NCBI RefSeq assembly: GCF_000381885.1
Contig: NZ_KB907216.1
Span: forward strand, 1 to 64,000
Direction of reading: 5' to 3'
Source: Actinomadura atramentaria DSM 43919
GTDB lineage: Bacteria; Actinomycetota; Actinomycetes; Streptosporangiales; Streptosporangiaceae
Length of the DNA stretch: 64,000 nucleotides
In this document: positions 22,238 to 29,554 of the stretch, piece by piece
Layout: the number at the start of each line of letters is the position of its first letter
How positions within the stretch are numbered: position 1 is the stretch's first letter
Made by a program: the position numbers and the translations under genes
The notes under the pieces: model-generated
Database searches by the model: none
What the model was told of the DNA's origin: nothing
The model's input: the letters and a program-made list of their open reading frames with translations, nothing else

Positions 22238-22469
22238 GGGCGGCTCTCCGTGACGCGGCGGGCAATGGCTCCCGGCACGGCCTCGCCACCGCGTCCGGGG
22301 CATTCATGCTGGCGTCCGGGTGACAAAACCGCCAGCACTTTGCCCAAATTAGTGGCGTTTTCTCATTGTTCTCCACGAAACAACGGACCTTTCCGCTGGT
22401 CACTCCCCCGAACGGCGGGCGCGGCTCGGCCGGATATGGTCGTGCCGACCAGCGAGCCGAGGGGATGCC

Positions 22470-22820
22470 ATGTCCGTCGTGAAGATCAACGTCCTGACCG
22501 TCAGCGCCGAGCGGCGCGACGAGCTGGAGCGCCGGTTCGCCGGGCGCGCCGGGCTCGTCGAGAACGCCGACGGGTTCGAGGGCTTCGAGCTGCTGCGCCC
22601 GGTGGACGGCACCGACCGCTACCTCGTCTACACGAAGTGGCGAAGTGAAGAGGACTTCCGCGCGTGGACCGAGAGCCGCGCGTTCGCCGAGGGCCACGCC
22701 CGCGCCGCCGCCGAGGGCAGCGGGCACGGTCATGGACACGGGCACGGCGGCCCCGCCGCGGGCGCGTCCGAGCTGTGGGGTTTCGAGGTCGTCGAGTCCG
22801 CCGGCCCGGCGGAGTCCTGA
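22470..22820 (+). CDS. mhuD: Heme-degrading monooxygenase, MhuD-like, with Gly-His insert
   Basis: 116-residue ferredoxin-like ABM-fold protein close to mycobacterial MhuD: VVKINVLTV start, ELERRFAGRAGLVENADGFE, FELLRPV, and a C-terminal LWGFEVVES. The residues used by MhuD for heme and catalysis are present as Asn7, Trp66 and His76. The family opens heme to release iron in the cytosol. A loop GHGHGHGHGG (about 85-94) inserted before the last strand is unusual and could bind metal. ATG at 22470 is preceded by GAGGGGATGCC. Confidence 0.82.
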   Translation: MSVVKINVLTVSAERRDELERRFAGRAGLVENADGFEGFELLRPVDGTDRYLVYTKWRSEEDFRAWTESRAFAEGHARAAAEGSGHGHGHGHGGPAAGASELWGFEVVESAGPAES

Positions 22821-22846
22821 CCCTTTGAGTCCGGGGCCTCGCGGCG

Positions 22847-23125
22847 CTACGCCACGAGGTCCCGGTAGTCCGGGTGCCGCTCGATCCAGCCCCGGATGAA
22901 CGGGCACGACGGCACGGCCTTCAGGCCGCGCGCCCGCACGTCGTCCAGCGCGCCGCGCGCCAGCGCCCCGCCGATCCCCTTCCCCTCGAACTCGGGGAAC
23001 ACCTCGGTGTGGACGAAGACGACCGCGCCCGGTTCCGCGCGGTACTGCGCGAACCCGGCGAGGACGCCGTCGTCGCGGATCTCGTACCGGTCGGCGTCGG
23101 GGGCGTCGGCGATCTCTGTGCTCAT
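22847..23125 (-). CDS. Short GNAT-type acetyltransferase (Acetyltransf_CG family)
   Basis: 92-residue single-domain GNAT protein: VLAGFAQYRAEPGAVVFVHTEV, then the acetyl-CoA pyrophosphate loop FEGKGIGGALARGAL (about 47-61), then KAVPSCPFIRGWIERHPDY, the typical C-terminus of this minimal family. Substrate unknown. It begins 21 bases after cimA on the same strand and is probably co-transcribed with it, a pairing seen in other actinomycetes. Confidence 0.9.
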   Translation of the reverse strand: MSTEIADAPDADRYEIRDDGVLAGFAQYRAEPGAVVFVHTEVFPEFEGKGIGGALARGALDDVRARGLKAVPSCPFIRGWIERHPDYRDLVA

Positions 23126-23146
23126 GGCTCCGATTCTGCCCGCCCG

Positions 23147-24724
23147 TCAGTCCGCCTCGTAGCCCGCGTGCAGGAGGCAGTAGCTGACGGCCTCCTCCAG
23201 CGCCTGCCAGGACGCCGCGATGACGTTGTCCTCGACGCCGACCGTCCCCCACTCGCGGGTGCCGTCGCTGGACCCGATGAGCACCCGGGTGCGCGCGCCC
23301 GTCCCGTGCGAGCCCTCCAGGATGCGGACCTTGTAGTCCACCAGCTCCATCGTCGCCAGCTCCGGGTACAGCCGCCCGAGCGCGATGCGCAGCGCGTTGT
23401 CCAGCGCGTTGACGGGGCCGTTGCCCTCCCCCGTCGCGATGATCCGCTCGCCCTTGGCGACGAGCTTGACGGTCGCCTCGCTGACCAGGACGCCGTCCGC
23501 GCGGCGCTCCACGATCGTCCGCCACGACTCGACCTCGAAGTGCCGCTGCCGGACGCCCGTCAGCTCCTCGCGCAGCAGCAGCTCGAACGACGCGTCGGCC
23601 GCCTCGAACGTGTGCCCCGTCGCCTCCAGCTCCTTGACCCGGTCCACGACGGCCTTGGCCTTCTCGCCGGACAGGTCGTAGCCCAGCTCGCGGCCCTTCA
23701 GCTCCACCGACGCCCGCCCGGCCATGCTGGACACGAGCATCCGCATGTCGTTGCCGACCGCCGCCGGGTCGATGTGCTGGTACAGGTCCGGGTCGACCTT
23801 GATCGCCGAGGCGTGCAGGCCCGCCTTGTGCGCGAACGCCGACACGCCCACGTACGGCTGCTGCGAGCTGGGCACGACGTTGGTGATCTCCGAGACGGCG
23901 TGCGCGATCCGCGTCATCCGGGTGAGCTGCTCGCCGGTCACCAGGTCCATGCCGCGCTTGAGCTGGAGGTTCCCGACGAGCGTGAAGAGGTTGGCGTTGC
24001 CGCTGCGCTCCCCGTACCCGTTCGCGCAGCCCTGGACGTGCGTGGCCCCGGCGCTGACGGCCGCGAGCGAGTTCGCGACCGCGCAGCCGGAGTCGTCGTG
24101 GCAGTGGATGCCGACGCGCGCGCCCGTCCCGACGACCTCGTGGACGACCTCCGCCAGCTCGTCCGGCAGCATTCCGCCGTTGGTGTCGCACAGCGCGATG
24201 ACGTCCGCGCCCGCCTCGGCGGCCGTGCGGACGACCTCCAGCGCGTACGCGCGGTTGGCGTGGAACCCGTCGAAGAAGTGCTCGGCGTCCAGGAACACCC
24301 GCTGGCCCTCCGCGCGCAGGTGCGAGACCGTGTCGCGGATCATCGCCAGGTTCTCCTGCAGCGTCGTGCGCAGCGCCAGCTCCACGTGCCGGTCGTGGCT
24401 CTTGGCGACGAGCGTCACGACGGGCGCGCGCGACTCGCGCAGCGCCGCGACCTGCGGGTCGTCGGCGGCCCGCAGCCCCGCCCGGCGCGTCGCGCCGAAC
24501 GCGGCGAGCTGCGCGTTCTGCAAGTCGAGCTCGGTCAGCGCGCGGCGGAAGAACTCGGTGTCCTTGGGGTTCGCGCCCGGCCAGCCGCCCTCGATGAACC
24601 CGACGCCGAGGCCGTCGAGGTGCCGCGCCACCGCGAGCTTGTCGGCCACCGTCAGGTTCAGCCCCTCCTGCTGCGATCCGTCGCGCAGGGTCGTGTCGTA
24701 GACGTGGAAGGCGTCGCGTTGCAT
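23147..24724 (-). CDS. cimA: Citramalate synthase
   Basis: 525-residue CimA/LeuA2-type enzyme. It condenses pyruvate with acetyl-CoA to citramalate, the threonine-independent entry to isoleucine. The N-terminal TIM barrel has DTTLRDGSQQEG (metal Asp and catalytic Arg), GGWPGANPKD, HCHDDSGCAVANSLAA and the C-terminal LeuA-type regulatory domain (about 400-520, VDYKVRILEG...). ATG 24724 fits the conserved start. Upstream lies a leader peptide rich in Ile/Val/Leu and a hairpin with U-run, so expression is controlled by transcription attenuation. Confidence 0.94.
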   Translation of the reverse strand: MQRDAFHVYDTTLRDGSQQEGLNLTVADKLAVARHLDGLGVGFIEGGWPGANPKDTEFFRRALTELDLQNAQLAAFGATRRAGLRAADDPQVAALRESRAPVVTLVAKSHDRHVELALRTTLQENLAMIRDTVSHLRAEGQRVFLDAEHFFDGFHANRAYALEVVRTAAEAGADVIALCDTNGGMLPDELAEVVHEVVGTGARVGIHCHDDSGCAVANSLAAVSAGATHVQGCANGYGERSGNANLFTLVGNLQLKRGMDLVTGEQLTRMTRIAHAVSEITNVVPSSQQPYVGVSAFAHKAGLHASAIKVDPDLYQHIDPAAVGNDMRMLVSSMAGRASVELKGRELGYDLSGEKAKAVVDRVKELEATGHTFEAADASFELLLREELTGVRQRHFEVESWRTIVERRADGVLVSEATVKLVAKGERIIATGEGNGPVNALDNALRIALGRLYPELATMELVDYKVRILEGSHGTGARTRVLIGSSDGTREWGTVGVEDNVIAASWQALEEAVSYCLLHAGYEAD

Positions 24725-24774
24725 GGTCTGGAGACCTTTCGATGAGTGCCGTGGCGGCCGCGCGGGGGCAAACA

Positions 24775-24802
24775 AAAAGACCCCCCACGGACGTGAGAGG
24801 TC
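24775..24802 (-). terminator. Attenuator hairpin of cimA
   Basis: Read leftward, GACCTCTCACG pairs (with G-U pairs) with CGTGGGGGGTC and is followed by TTTTT (24775-24779). It lies between the leader peptide stop (24823) and cimA (24724), the standard place for an attenuation terminator. A competing upstream stem, built on GGCATCTGACGGGACACCGCC, can be drawn around the peptide stop. Confidence 0.75.
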
Positions 24803-24822
24803 TGCGCGTCGGCGGTGTCCCG

Positions 24823-24867
24823 TCAGATGCCGACGCGCCAGCCGATAATGACGAGGCTGATACGCAT
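24823..24867 (-). CDS. Branched-chain leader peptide of cimA (MRISLVIIGWRVGI)
   Basis: 14-codon ORF MRISLVIIGWRVGI-stop with six Ile/Leu/Val codons plus a Val near the end, directly upstream of a rho-independent-type hairpin and cimA. Ribosome stalling at the Ile/Val/Leu codons when charged tRNA is scarce would favour the antiterminator. The same design occurs before ilvB in this window. Too short for routine ORF calling; supported by composition and position. Confidence 0.82.
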   Translation of the reverse strand: MRISLVIIGWRVGI

Positions 24868-24910
24868 GATGGTCCCAGTGTGCCACACGGCTCCCGGTGC
24901 GGTCACCCGC

Positions 24911-24929
24911 CGTCTCGCCAGCCGAGACG
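24911..24929. promoter_or_regulatory. Perfect 19-bp palindrome, predicted NdgR site upstream of the cimA leader
   Basis: CGTCTCGCCAGCCGAGACG has 7-bp perfect arms and the same TCTC-N7-GAGA layout as the sites at 14394 and 27664. It lies 44-62 bases before the leader peptide start, where a promoter is expected. It could instead be a small hairpin at the end of the ilvE transcript, since the ilvE terminator is beside it. Confidence 0.5.
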
Positions 24930-24932
24930 CCC

Positions 24933-24963
24933 GGGTCCGGCCCCGGAGGGCGGGGCCGGACCC
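24933..24963 (-). terminator. Terminator of ilvE
   Basis: GGGTCCGGCCCC (24933-24944) and its complement (24952-24963) form a 12-bp GC stem right after the ilvE stop. It separates ilvE from the cimA leader, implying that cimA has its own promoter. Confidence 0.8.
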
Positions 24964-24971
24964 CGGGGACG

Positions 24972-26075
24972 TCAGGCGATCTTGTGGACCCAGCCGTACG
25001 GGTCGGGGCGCGTGCCGTACTGGATGCCGATCAGTTCCTCGCGCAGCCGGGACGAGACCGGGCCGGTCTCGCCGGTACCGATCGACCACTCGCGGTCGGC
25101 CGCCTTCACCGTCCCGACCGGGCTGATGATCGCGGCGGTCCCGCAGCCGAACACCTCGGTGATCTCGCCGGACTCGCAGCCCGCCTGCCACTCCTCGATG
25201 CTGATCTTGCCCTCCTCGGCGGGGATGCCGAGGTCCGGGGCGAGCTTGAGCATGGAGTCGCGGGTGATGCCGGGCAGGAGCGTTCCGGTGAGCGCCGGGG
25301 TCAGCAGCCGCGCGTTCGCGCCCTCGCCGTAGACGAACATCAGGTTCATCGACCCGACTTCCTCGACCCAGCGGCGCTCCACCGCGTCGAGCCAGACGAC
25401 CTGGTCGCAGCCGTTGGCGACGGCCTGCGCCTGCCCCGCGAACGACGCCGCGTAGTTCCCGCCGAACTTGGCCTCGCCGGTGCCGCCCGGCGCGGCCCGC
25501 GTGTAGTCCTGCGACAGCCACACGCTGACGGGCTTGACGCCGCCCTTGTAGTACAGACCGGACGGGGACGCGATCACCGCGAACGTGTAGTCCTGCGCGG
25601 GGTTGTTCACGCCGAGCGCGCGCGTCGTCGCGAACATGAACGGCCGCAGGTAGAGGCTCGCGCCCTCCTCGGTCGGCACCCAGTCCCGGTCGGTGCGGAC
25701 CAGCAGCTCCAGCGCCGCGACGAACAGCTCCTCGGGGATCTCCGGCATCGCCATCCGCTTGGCGGACCGGTTCATCCGGGCGGCGTTCATGTACGGCCGG
25801 AACGTGACGATCGAGCCGTCCGGCTGCCGGTACGCCTTCAGCCCCTCGAACAGCTCCTGCGCGTAGTGCAGCACCTGGCTGGCCGGGTCGAGCGCGATGG
25901 GCCCGTACGGCTGGAGGCGCGCGTCGTGCCAGCCGCGCTCGGCCGAGTACTGGATCGTGACCATGTGGTCGGTGAAGTAGCGGCCCCATCCGGGGTCGGC
26001 CATGATGCGCTCGCGTTCGGCGGCCGGAACGGCCCGCTCGTTGAGCGTGACGTCGAAGTCCGGGATGGTGCTCAT
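24972..26075 (-). CDS. ilvE: Branched-chain amino acid aminotransferase
   Basis: 367-residue fold-type IV PLP transaminase, last step of Ile, Leu and Val synthesis. The PLP Lys is in GTGEAKFGGNYAAS (about 199-212). Also present: YAQELFEGLKAYR, YLRPFMFATTRALGV, VEEVGSMNLMFV and GTAAIISPVG (phosphate-binding). The length is typical of the actinomycete/mitochondrial type. It lies between leuB and cimA on the same strand with its own terminator. Confidence 0.97.
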   Translation of the reverse strand: MSTIPDFDVTLNERAVPAAERERIMADPGWGRYFTDHMVTIQYSAERGWHDARLQPYGPIALDPASQVLHYAQELFEGLKAYRQPDGSIVTFRPYMNAARMNRSAKRMAMPEIPEELFVAALELLVRTDRDWVPTEEGASLYLRPFMFATTRALGVNNPAQDYTFAVIASPSGLYYKGGVKPVSVWLSQDYTRAAPGGTGEAKFGGNYAASFAGQAQAVANGCDQVVWLDAVERRWVEEVGSMNLMFVYGEGANARLLTPALTGTLLPGITRDSMLKLAPDLGIPAEEGKISIEEWQAGCESGEITEVFGCGTAAIISPVGTVKAADREWSIGTGETGPVSSRLREELIGIQYGTRPDPYGWVHKIA

Positions 26076-26182
26076 CGCGTTGGTCCTCTCGCGGATCGCC
26101 GGCCGGCCTCCTCGCCGTCGCGGCTCATTCCCTATTGTGATGCTTCGTCGAGACTCACCCCTCCGTACGGCGCACGACGAAA

Positions 26183-26210
26183 TCCGGGCGCGCCGCAGGG
26201 CGCGCCCGGA
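26183..26210 (-). terminator. Terminator of leuB
   Basis: TCCGGGCGCGCC (26183-26194) pairs with GGCGCGCCCGGA-type complement (26199-26210), loop GCAG, 43 bases beyond the leuB stop. Confidence 0.8.
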
Positions 26211-26252
26211 GGGTTCCGCGCCGCCGGGGGTCGCCCGGCGGCCGGCGCGCCG

Positions 26253-27308
26253 CTAGCCGGATACTCGCTTGGCGATGGCGTCGCCGATCTGCGCCGTCGA
26301 GCGGTTGCCGAGCCCGGCCCGCTCGGTGAGGTCGTCGGACACGGCGCGCTCGACGCGGCGGGCGGCGTCGGCCGCGCCGACGTGGTCGAGCAGCATGGCG
26401 ACCGAGAGGATCGTGGCGGTCGGGTCGGCCTTGCCCTGGCCCGCGATGTCGGGGGCGCTGCCGTGGACGGGCTCGAACATCGACGGGGCGGTGCCGTCCG
26501 GGTTGACGTTCCCGGACGCCGCGAGCCCGATGCCGCCCGCGATGGCCGCGCCGATGTCGGTGATGATGTCGCCGAACAGGTTGTCGGTGACGACGACGTC
26601 GAACCGCTGGGGCTGGTTGACGAAGAACATGGTGGCCGCGTCCACGTGGCAGTAGTCCACGCTGACCTGCGGGTACTCGGCCCCGACCTGCTTGACGATC
26701 CGCTGCCACAGCTCGCCCGCGAACGTCAGCACGTTGTCCTTGTGGACGAGCGTGAGCTTCCTGCGCGGCCGGGCGTCGGCCTGCGCGAACGCGTACCGGA
26801 CGACCCGCTCGACGCCGAACGCGGTGTTGACGCTCTCCTGCGTCGCGACCTCGTGCGGGGTGCCCTTGCGGAGCACGCCGCCGACGCCGGTGTACGGGCC
26901 CTCGGTGCCCTCCCGGACGACGACCATGTCGATGTCCTCGGGCTTCACGCCCGCCAGCGGGGTCTTCACGCCGGGGAACAGCTTGACCGGCCGCAGGTTG
27001 ACGTAGTGGTCCAGCTCGAACCGGGCGCGCAGCAGCAGCCCGCGCTCCAGGACGCCGCTCGGGACGGACGGGTCGCCGACCGCGCCGAGCAGGATCACGT
27101 CCTGCCCGCGCAGCTCCTCCAGCACCGAGTCGGGCAGCGTCTCGCCCGTGCGGTGCCAGCGCGCCGCGCCGAGGTCGTACGTGGTCTGCTCGAACGCCAG
27201 GTCGGACGTGGGGGCGGCGGCCGCGAGGACCTTGAGCCCTTCGGCGACGACCTCGGGGCCGATGCCGTCGCCGGGGATGACCGCGAGGCGGATGCTGCGG
27301 GAAGCCAT
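26253..27308 (-). CDS. leuB: 3-isopropylmalate dehydrogenase
   Basis: 351-residue LeuB, NAD-dependent oxidative decarboxylase in leucine synthesis. Marks: AVIPGDGIGPEVVAEG, NLRPVKLFPGV, VVVREGTEGPYTGVGG, the substrate residues of DNLFGDIITDIGAAI (Asp ligands) and HGSAPDIAGQGKADPTATI (NAD-binding). It resembles the class used by actinomycetes (IlvD-like LeuB type 2). Leaderless promoter: TAGAGT six bases before ATG. Two GTCTCA half-sites 20 bases apart lie in the -35 region. Confidence 0.97.
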   Translation of the reverse strand: MASRSIRLAVIPGDGIGPEVVAEGLKVLAAAAPTSDLAFEQTTYDLGAARWHRTGETLPDSVLEELRGQDVILLGAVGDPSVPSGVLERGLLLRARFELDHYVNLRPVKLFPGVKTPLAGVKPEDIDMVVVREGTEGPYTGVGGVLRKGTPHEVATQESVNTAFGVERVVRYAFAQADARPRRKLTLVHKDNVLTFAGELWQRIVKQVGAEYPQVSVDYCHVDAATMFFVNQPQRFDVVVTDNLFGDIITDIGAAIAGGIGLAASGNVNPDGTAPSMFEPVHGSAPDIAGQGKADPTATILSVAMLLDHVGAADAARRVERAVSDDLTERAGLGNRSTAQIGDAIAKRVSG

Positions 27309-27314
27309 GCGCGA

Positions 27315-27354
27315 ACTCTACTGCAAATGTCTCATTGCTTGGTCATTGGTCTCA
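27315..27354 (-). promoter_or_regulatory. Leaderless leuB promoter with paired GTCTCA half-sites
   Basis: On the coding (minus) strand TAGAGT (27315-27320) is 6 bases before the ATG and there is no ribosome site. GTCTCA occurs on the + strand at 27329-27334 and 27349-27354, exactly 20 bases (two helical turns) apart, covering the -35 region. The half-site matches an arm of the predicted NdgR palindrome. Confidence 0.5.
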
Positions 27355-27361
27355 CCCCTCG

Positions 27362-27396
27362 GACCGGCCCGCGGGCGTGCGGGCCCGCGGCCGGTC
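27362..27396 (-). terminator. Hairpin downstream of the small ORF
   Basis: GACCGGCCCGCGGGC (27362-27376) pairs with GCCCGCGGCCGGTC (27383-27396) with one bulge. It separates the small ORF from leuB, whose own promoter lies beyond. Confidence 0.65.
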
Positions 27397-27410
27397 GCGG
27401 GAGGGGCGGG

Positions 27411-27656
27411 TCAGCCCCGGCGGTCCAGGGACTTCTGGAGGGCCGAGCGCAGGGCTTCGGTCGTCTCGTCCTCGGTGTTGTTCACGGCATGCTCCATCCG
27501 GGCGGAACGGTGGCTGAACGGGATCGCCGTGGACGGCGCCGCGGGTCGCGCGGCCCGGCTCCGGACGGGACCCGAGCGGCGGCGGACGGTGGTCGCGGGC
27601 TCGCCGCGGGTCTCCGTCCAACGTACCCGCGACCGCGTCCGATCGTCCCAGCTCAT
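27411..27656 (-). CDS. Small unassigned protein between serA and leuB
   Basis: 81-residue ORF, family not recognised. The first 50 residues are Arg/Ser/Pro-rich and unconvincing; the last 28 (from an internal Met at residue 54, NNTEDETTEALRSALQKSLD) look like a genuine acidic helix, so the true start may be the ATG at 27497. It is followed by a strong hairpin (27362-27396) and preceded, 8 bases before the upstream ATG, by a TCTC-N7-GAGA site. If regulated by NdgR it would be a small member of the leucine regulon. Confidence 0.4.
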   Translation of the reverse strand: MSWDDRTRSRVRWTETRGEPATTVRRRSGPVRSRAARPAAPSTAIPFSHRSARMEHAVNNTEDETTEALRSALQKSLDRRG

Positions 27657-27663
27657 GGCGGTT

Positions 27664-27682
27664 CATCTCACATGCCGAGACG
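27664..27682. promoter_or_regulatory. Second copy of the predicted NdgR operator
   Basis: CATCTCACATGCCGAGACG matches the ndgR/leuC site at 14394-14412 in 18 of 19 bases. It lies between the serA terminator and the small ORF that precedes leuB. Confidence 0.6.
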
Positions 27683-27701
27683 CGGGTCGTCCGCCGGAAC
27701 G

Positions 27702-27739
27702 CCGACGGCCCCGCACCGAAGCCGGTGCGGGGCCGTCGG
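27702..27739 (-). terminator. 16-bp stem terminator of serA
   Basis: CCGACGGCCCCGCACC (27702-27717) and its complement (27724-27739), loop GAAGCC, 15 bases beyond the serA stop codon. Confidence 0.88.
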
Positions 27740-27753
27740 AACGCGTCGCGGGA

Positions 27754-29343
27754 TCAGCCGTCCAGGTCCACCCGGCGGCCCATGTCCGCGCCGACCTCGG
27801 CGGAGATCGCGTCCACGAGCTGCGGCGGGACCGTCGAGTCGACGGTGAGCGCGATCAGCGCCCGGCCGCCCTTGGCGTCCCGGCCGACCTGCATCCCGGC
27901 GATGTTCACGCCCGCGTCGCCGAGCAGCTTGCCGACCGCGCCGACGATGCCCGGCCGGTCCGCGTACGAGAAGAACGCCATGTGCGCGGTGGGCACCAGC
28001 TCCATCGCGTAGCCGTTGATCTCGATGATCCGCTCGGCGTGCTTGGGGCCGGTGAGCGTGCCCGACACCGACACGACCGCGCCGTCGGCCATCGTGCCGC
28101 GCACCTGCACGACATTGCGCCAGTCGGGGCTGTCCTCGCTGGTCGTCAGCGTGACCTCGACGCCCCGGTCGCGGGCGAGCAGCGGCGCGTTCACGAAGGT
28201 GACGGCCTCCTCGGTGACGTCGAGGAAGACGCCCTTGAGCGCCGCCAGCTCCAGCACCTTGACGTCGTGCGCGGTGATCTCGCCGCGCACCACGACGTCG
28301 AGCCGGACCGGGACGCCGCCGGCGAGGGCGGTGAAGATGCGGCCGAGCTTCTCGGCGAGCGGCAGGCCGGGCTTGACGTCCTCGGCGACCGCGCCGCCCT
28401 GGACGTTCACCGCGTCCGGCACGAACTCGCCCGACAGCGCCAGCTTGACCGAACGCGCGACCTGCGTGCCCGCCTTCTCCTGCGCCTCGTGCGTGCTCGC
28501 GCCCAGGTGCGGGGTGACGACCACGTTGTCGTGGTGGAACAGCGGGCTGTCGGTGCAGGGCTCGGTGCTGAACACGTCGATGCCCGCGCCCGCGACCCGG
28601 CCGTCCTTGATCGCCAGGTCCAGCGCGGCCTCGTCCACGATGCCGCCGCGCGCGGCGTTGACGATCCGGACGGACGGCTTGACCTGGTGCAGCTCGCGGT
28701 CCCCGATGAGGCCGAGGGTCTCGGGCGTCTTCGGGAGGTGGACGGTGATGAAGTCGCTCTCGCGCAGCAGCTCGTCCAGCGTCACGAGCTTGACGCCGAG
28801 CTGCGCGGCGCGGGCCGCCTGGACGTAGGGGTCGAAGGCGATGACGTTCATGTCGAACGCGGCGAGGCGCTGCGCGACCAGGACGCCGATGCGGCCGAGG
28901 CCGAGCACGCCGACGGTCTTGCCCGCCAGCTCGACGCCGGTGTACTTCGAGCGCTTCCACTCGCCCTGCTTGAGCGCGCCGTGGCCCTGTGGCACGTTCC
29001 GCGCCGTGGCCAGGAGCAGCGCGATGGCGTGCTCGGCGGCGGTGACGATGTTGGAGGTCGGCGCGTTGACGACCATCACGCCGGCCTTGGTGGCGGCCTC
29101 GACGTCGACGTTGTCGAGGCCGACGCCCGCGCGGGCCACGACGCGCAGCCTGCGCGCGTGCTGGAAGACCTCGGCGTTGACCTTGGTGGCGGAGCGGACG
29201 ATCAGCGCGTCGACGTCCGCGACGGCCGGCAGGAGCTGGGCGCGGTCGGCGCCGTCCACACTGCGGACCTCGAAGTCGGACTCGAGGACGGCGATGCCGG
29301 CGGGTGAGAGTTCTTCTGCGACGAGGACGACGGGCTTGCTCAA
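27754..29343 (-). CDS. serA: D-3-phosphoglycerate dehydrogenase
   Basis: 529-residue SerA, first step of serine synthesis. Layout: N-terminal substrate/NAD domains (GVGLDNVDVEAATKAGV; Rossmann GLGRIGVLVAQRLAAF; the catalytic RGGIVDE, PHLGAST His), the intervening ASB domain (about 315-450) and a C-terminal ACT domain (RPGIVGAVGKLLGDAGVNIAGMQVGR) that senses serine. This four-domain form is the type I enzyme of actinobacteria. TTG at 29343 (LSKPVVLVAEE) follows AAGGAC at good spacing; a longer ATG-like start at 29397 lacks one. In Streptomyces serA also lies next to ilvBNC; here four accessory genes separate them. Confidence 0.96.
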   Translation of the reverse strand: MSKPVVLVAEELSPAGIAVLESDFEVRSVDGADRAQLLPAVADVDALIVRSATKVNAEVFQHARRLRVVARAGVGLDNVDVEAATKAGVMVVNAPTSNIVTAAEHAIALLLATARNVPQGHGALKQGEWKRSKYTGVELAGKTVGVLGLGRIGVLVAQRLAAFDMNVIAFDPYVQAARAAQLGVKLVTLDELLRESDFITVHLPKTPETLGLIGDRELHQVKPSVRIVNAARGGIVDEAALDLAIKDGRVAGAGIDVFSTEPCTDSPLFHHDNVVVTPHLGASTHEAQEKAGTQVARSVKLALSGEFVPDAVNVQGGAVAEDVKPGLPLAEKLGRIFTALAGGVPVRLDVVVRGEITAHDVKVLELAALKGVFLDVTEEAVTFVNAPLLARDRGVEVTLTTSEDSPDWRNVVQVRGTMADGAVVSVSGTLTGPKHAERIIEINGYAMELVPTAHMAFFSYADRPGIVGAVGKLLGDAGVNIAGMQVGRDAKGGRALIALTVDSTVPPQLVDAISAEVGADMGRRVDLDG

Positions 29344-29554
29344 GGAAGAGTCCTTAGGAACGTGGGATGTGCGGTTCGGGTGCTGGCGCGAGTCCACCTC
29401 GTCGTGCGCTCGCCTCTCGCGAGTCTATCCCCCGCCCGCGGGCCGGTTCGCGGACATGGTGACACACACCCGAACACCCTATATGCCGAAAAAATCCGCA
29501 TTCATTAGGGTCTGTGGTAGCACGCCCGGACCGGGGAGCGGTCCACCGGGGCGG

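Noticed and set aside
24775..24867. T-box riboswitch upstream of cimA
   Set aside because: No specifier loop or T-box antiterminator consensus was found; the short branched-chain leader ORF explains the hairpin better.
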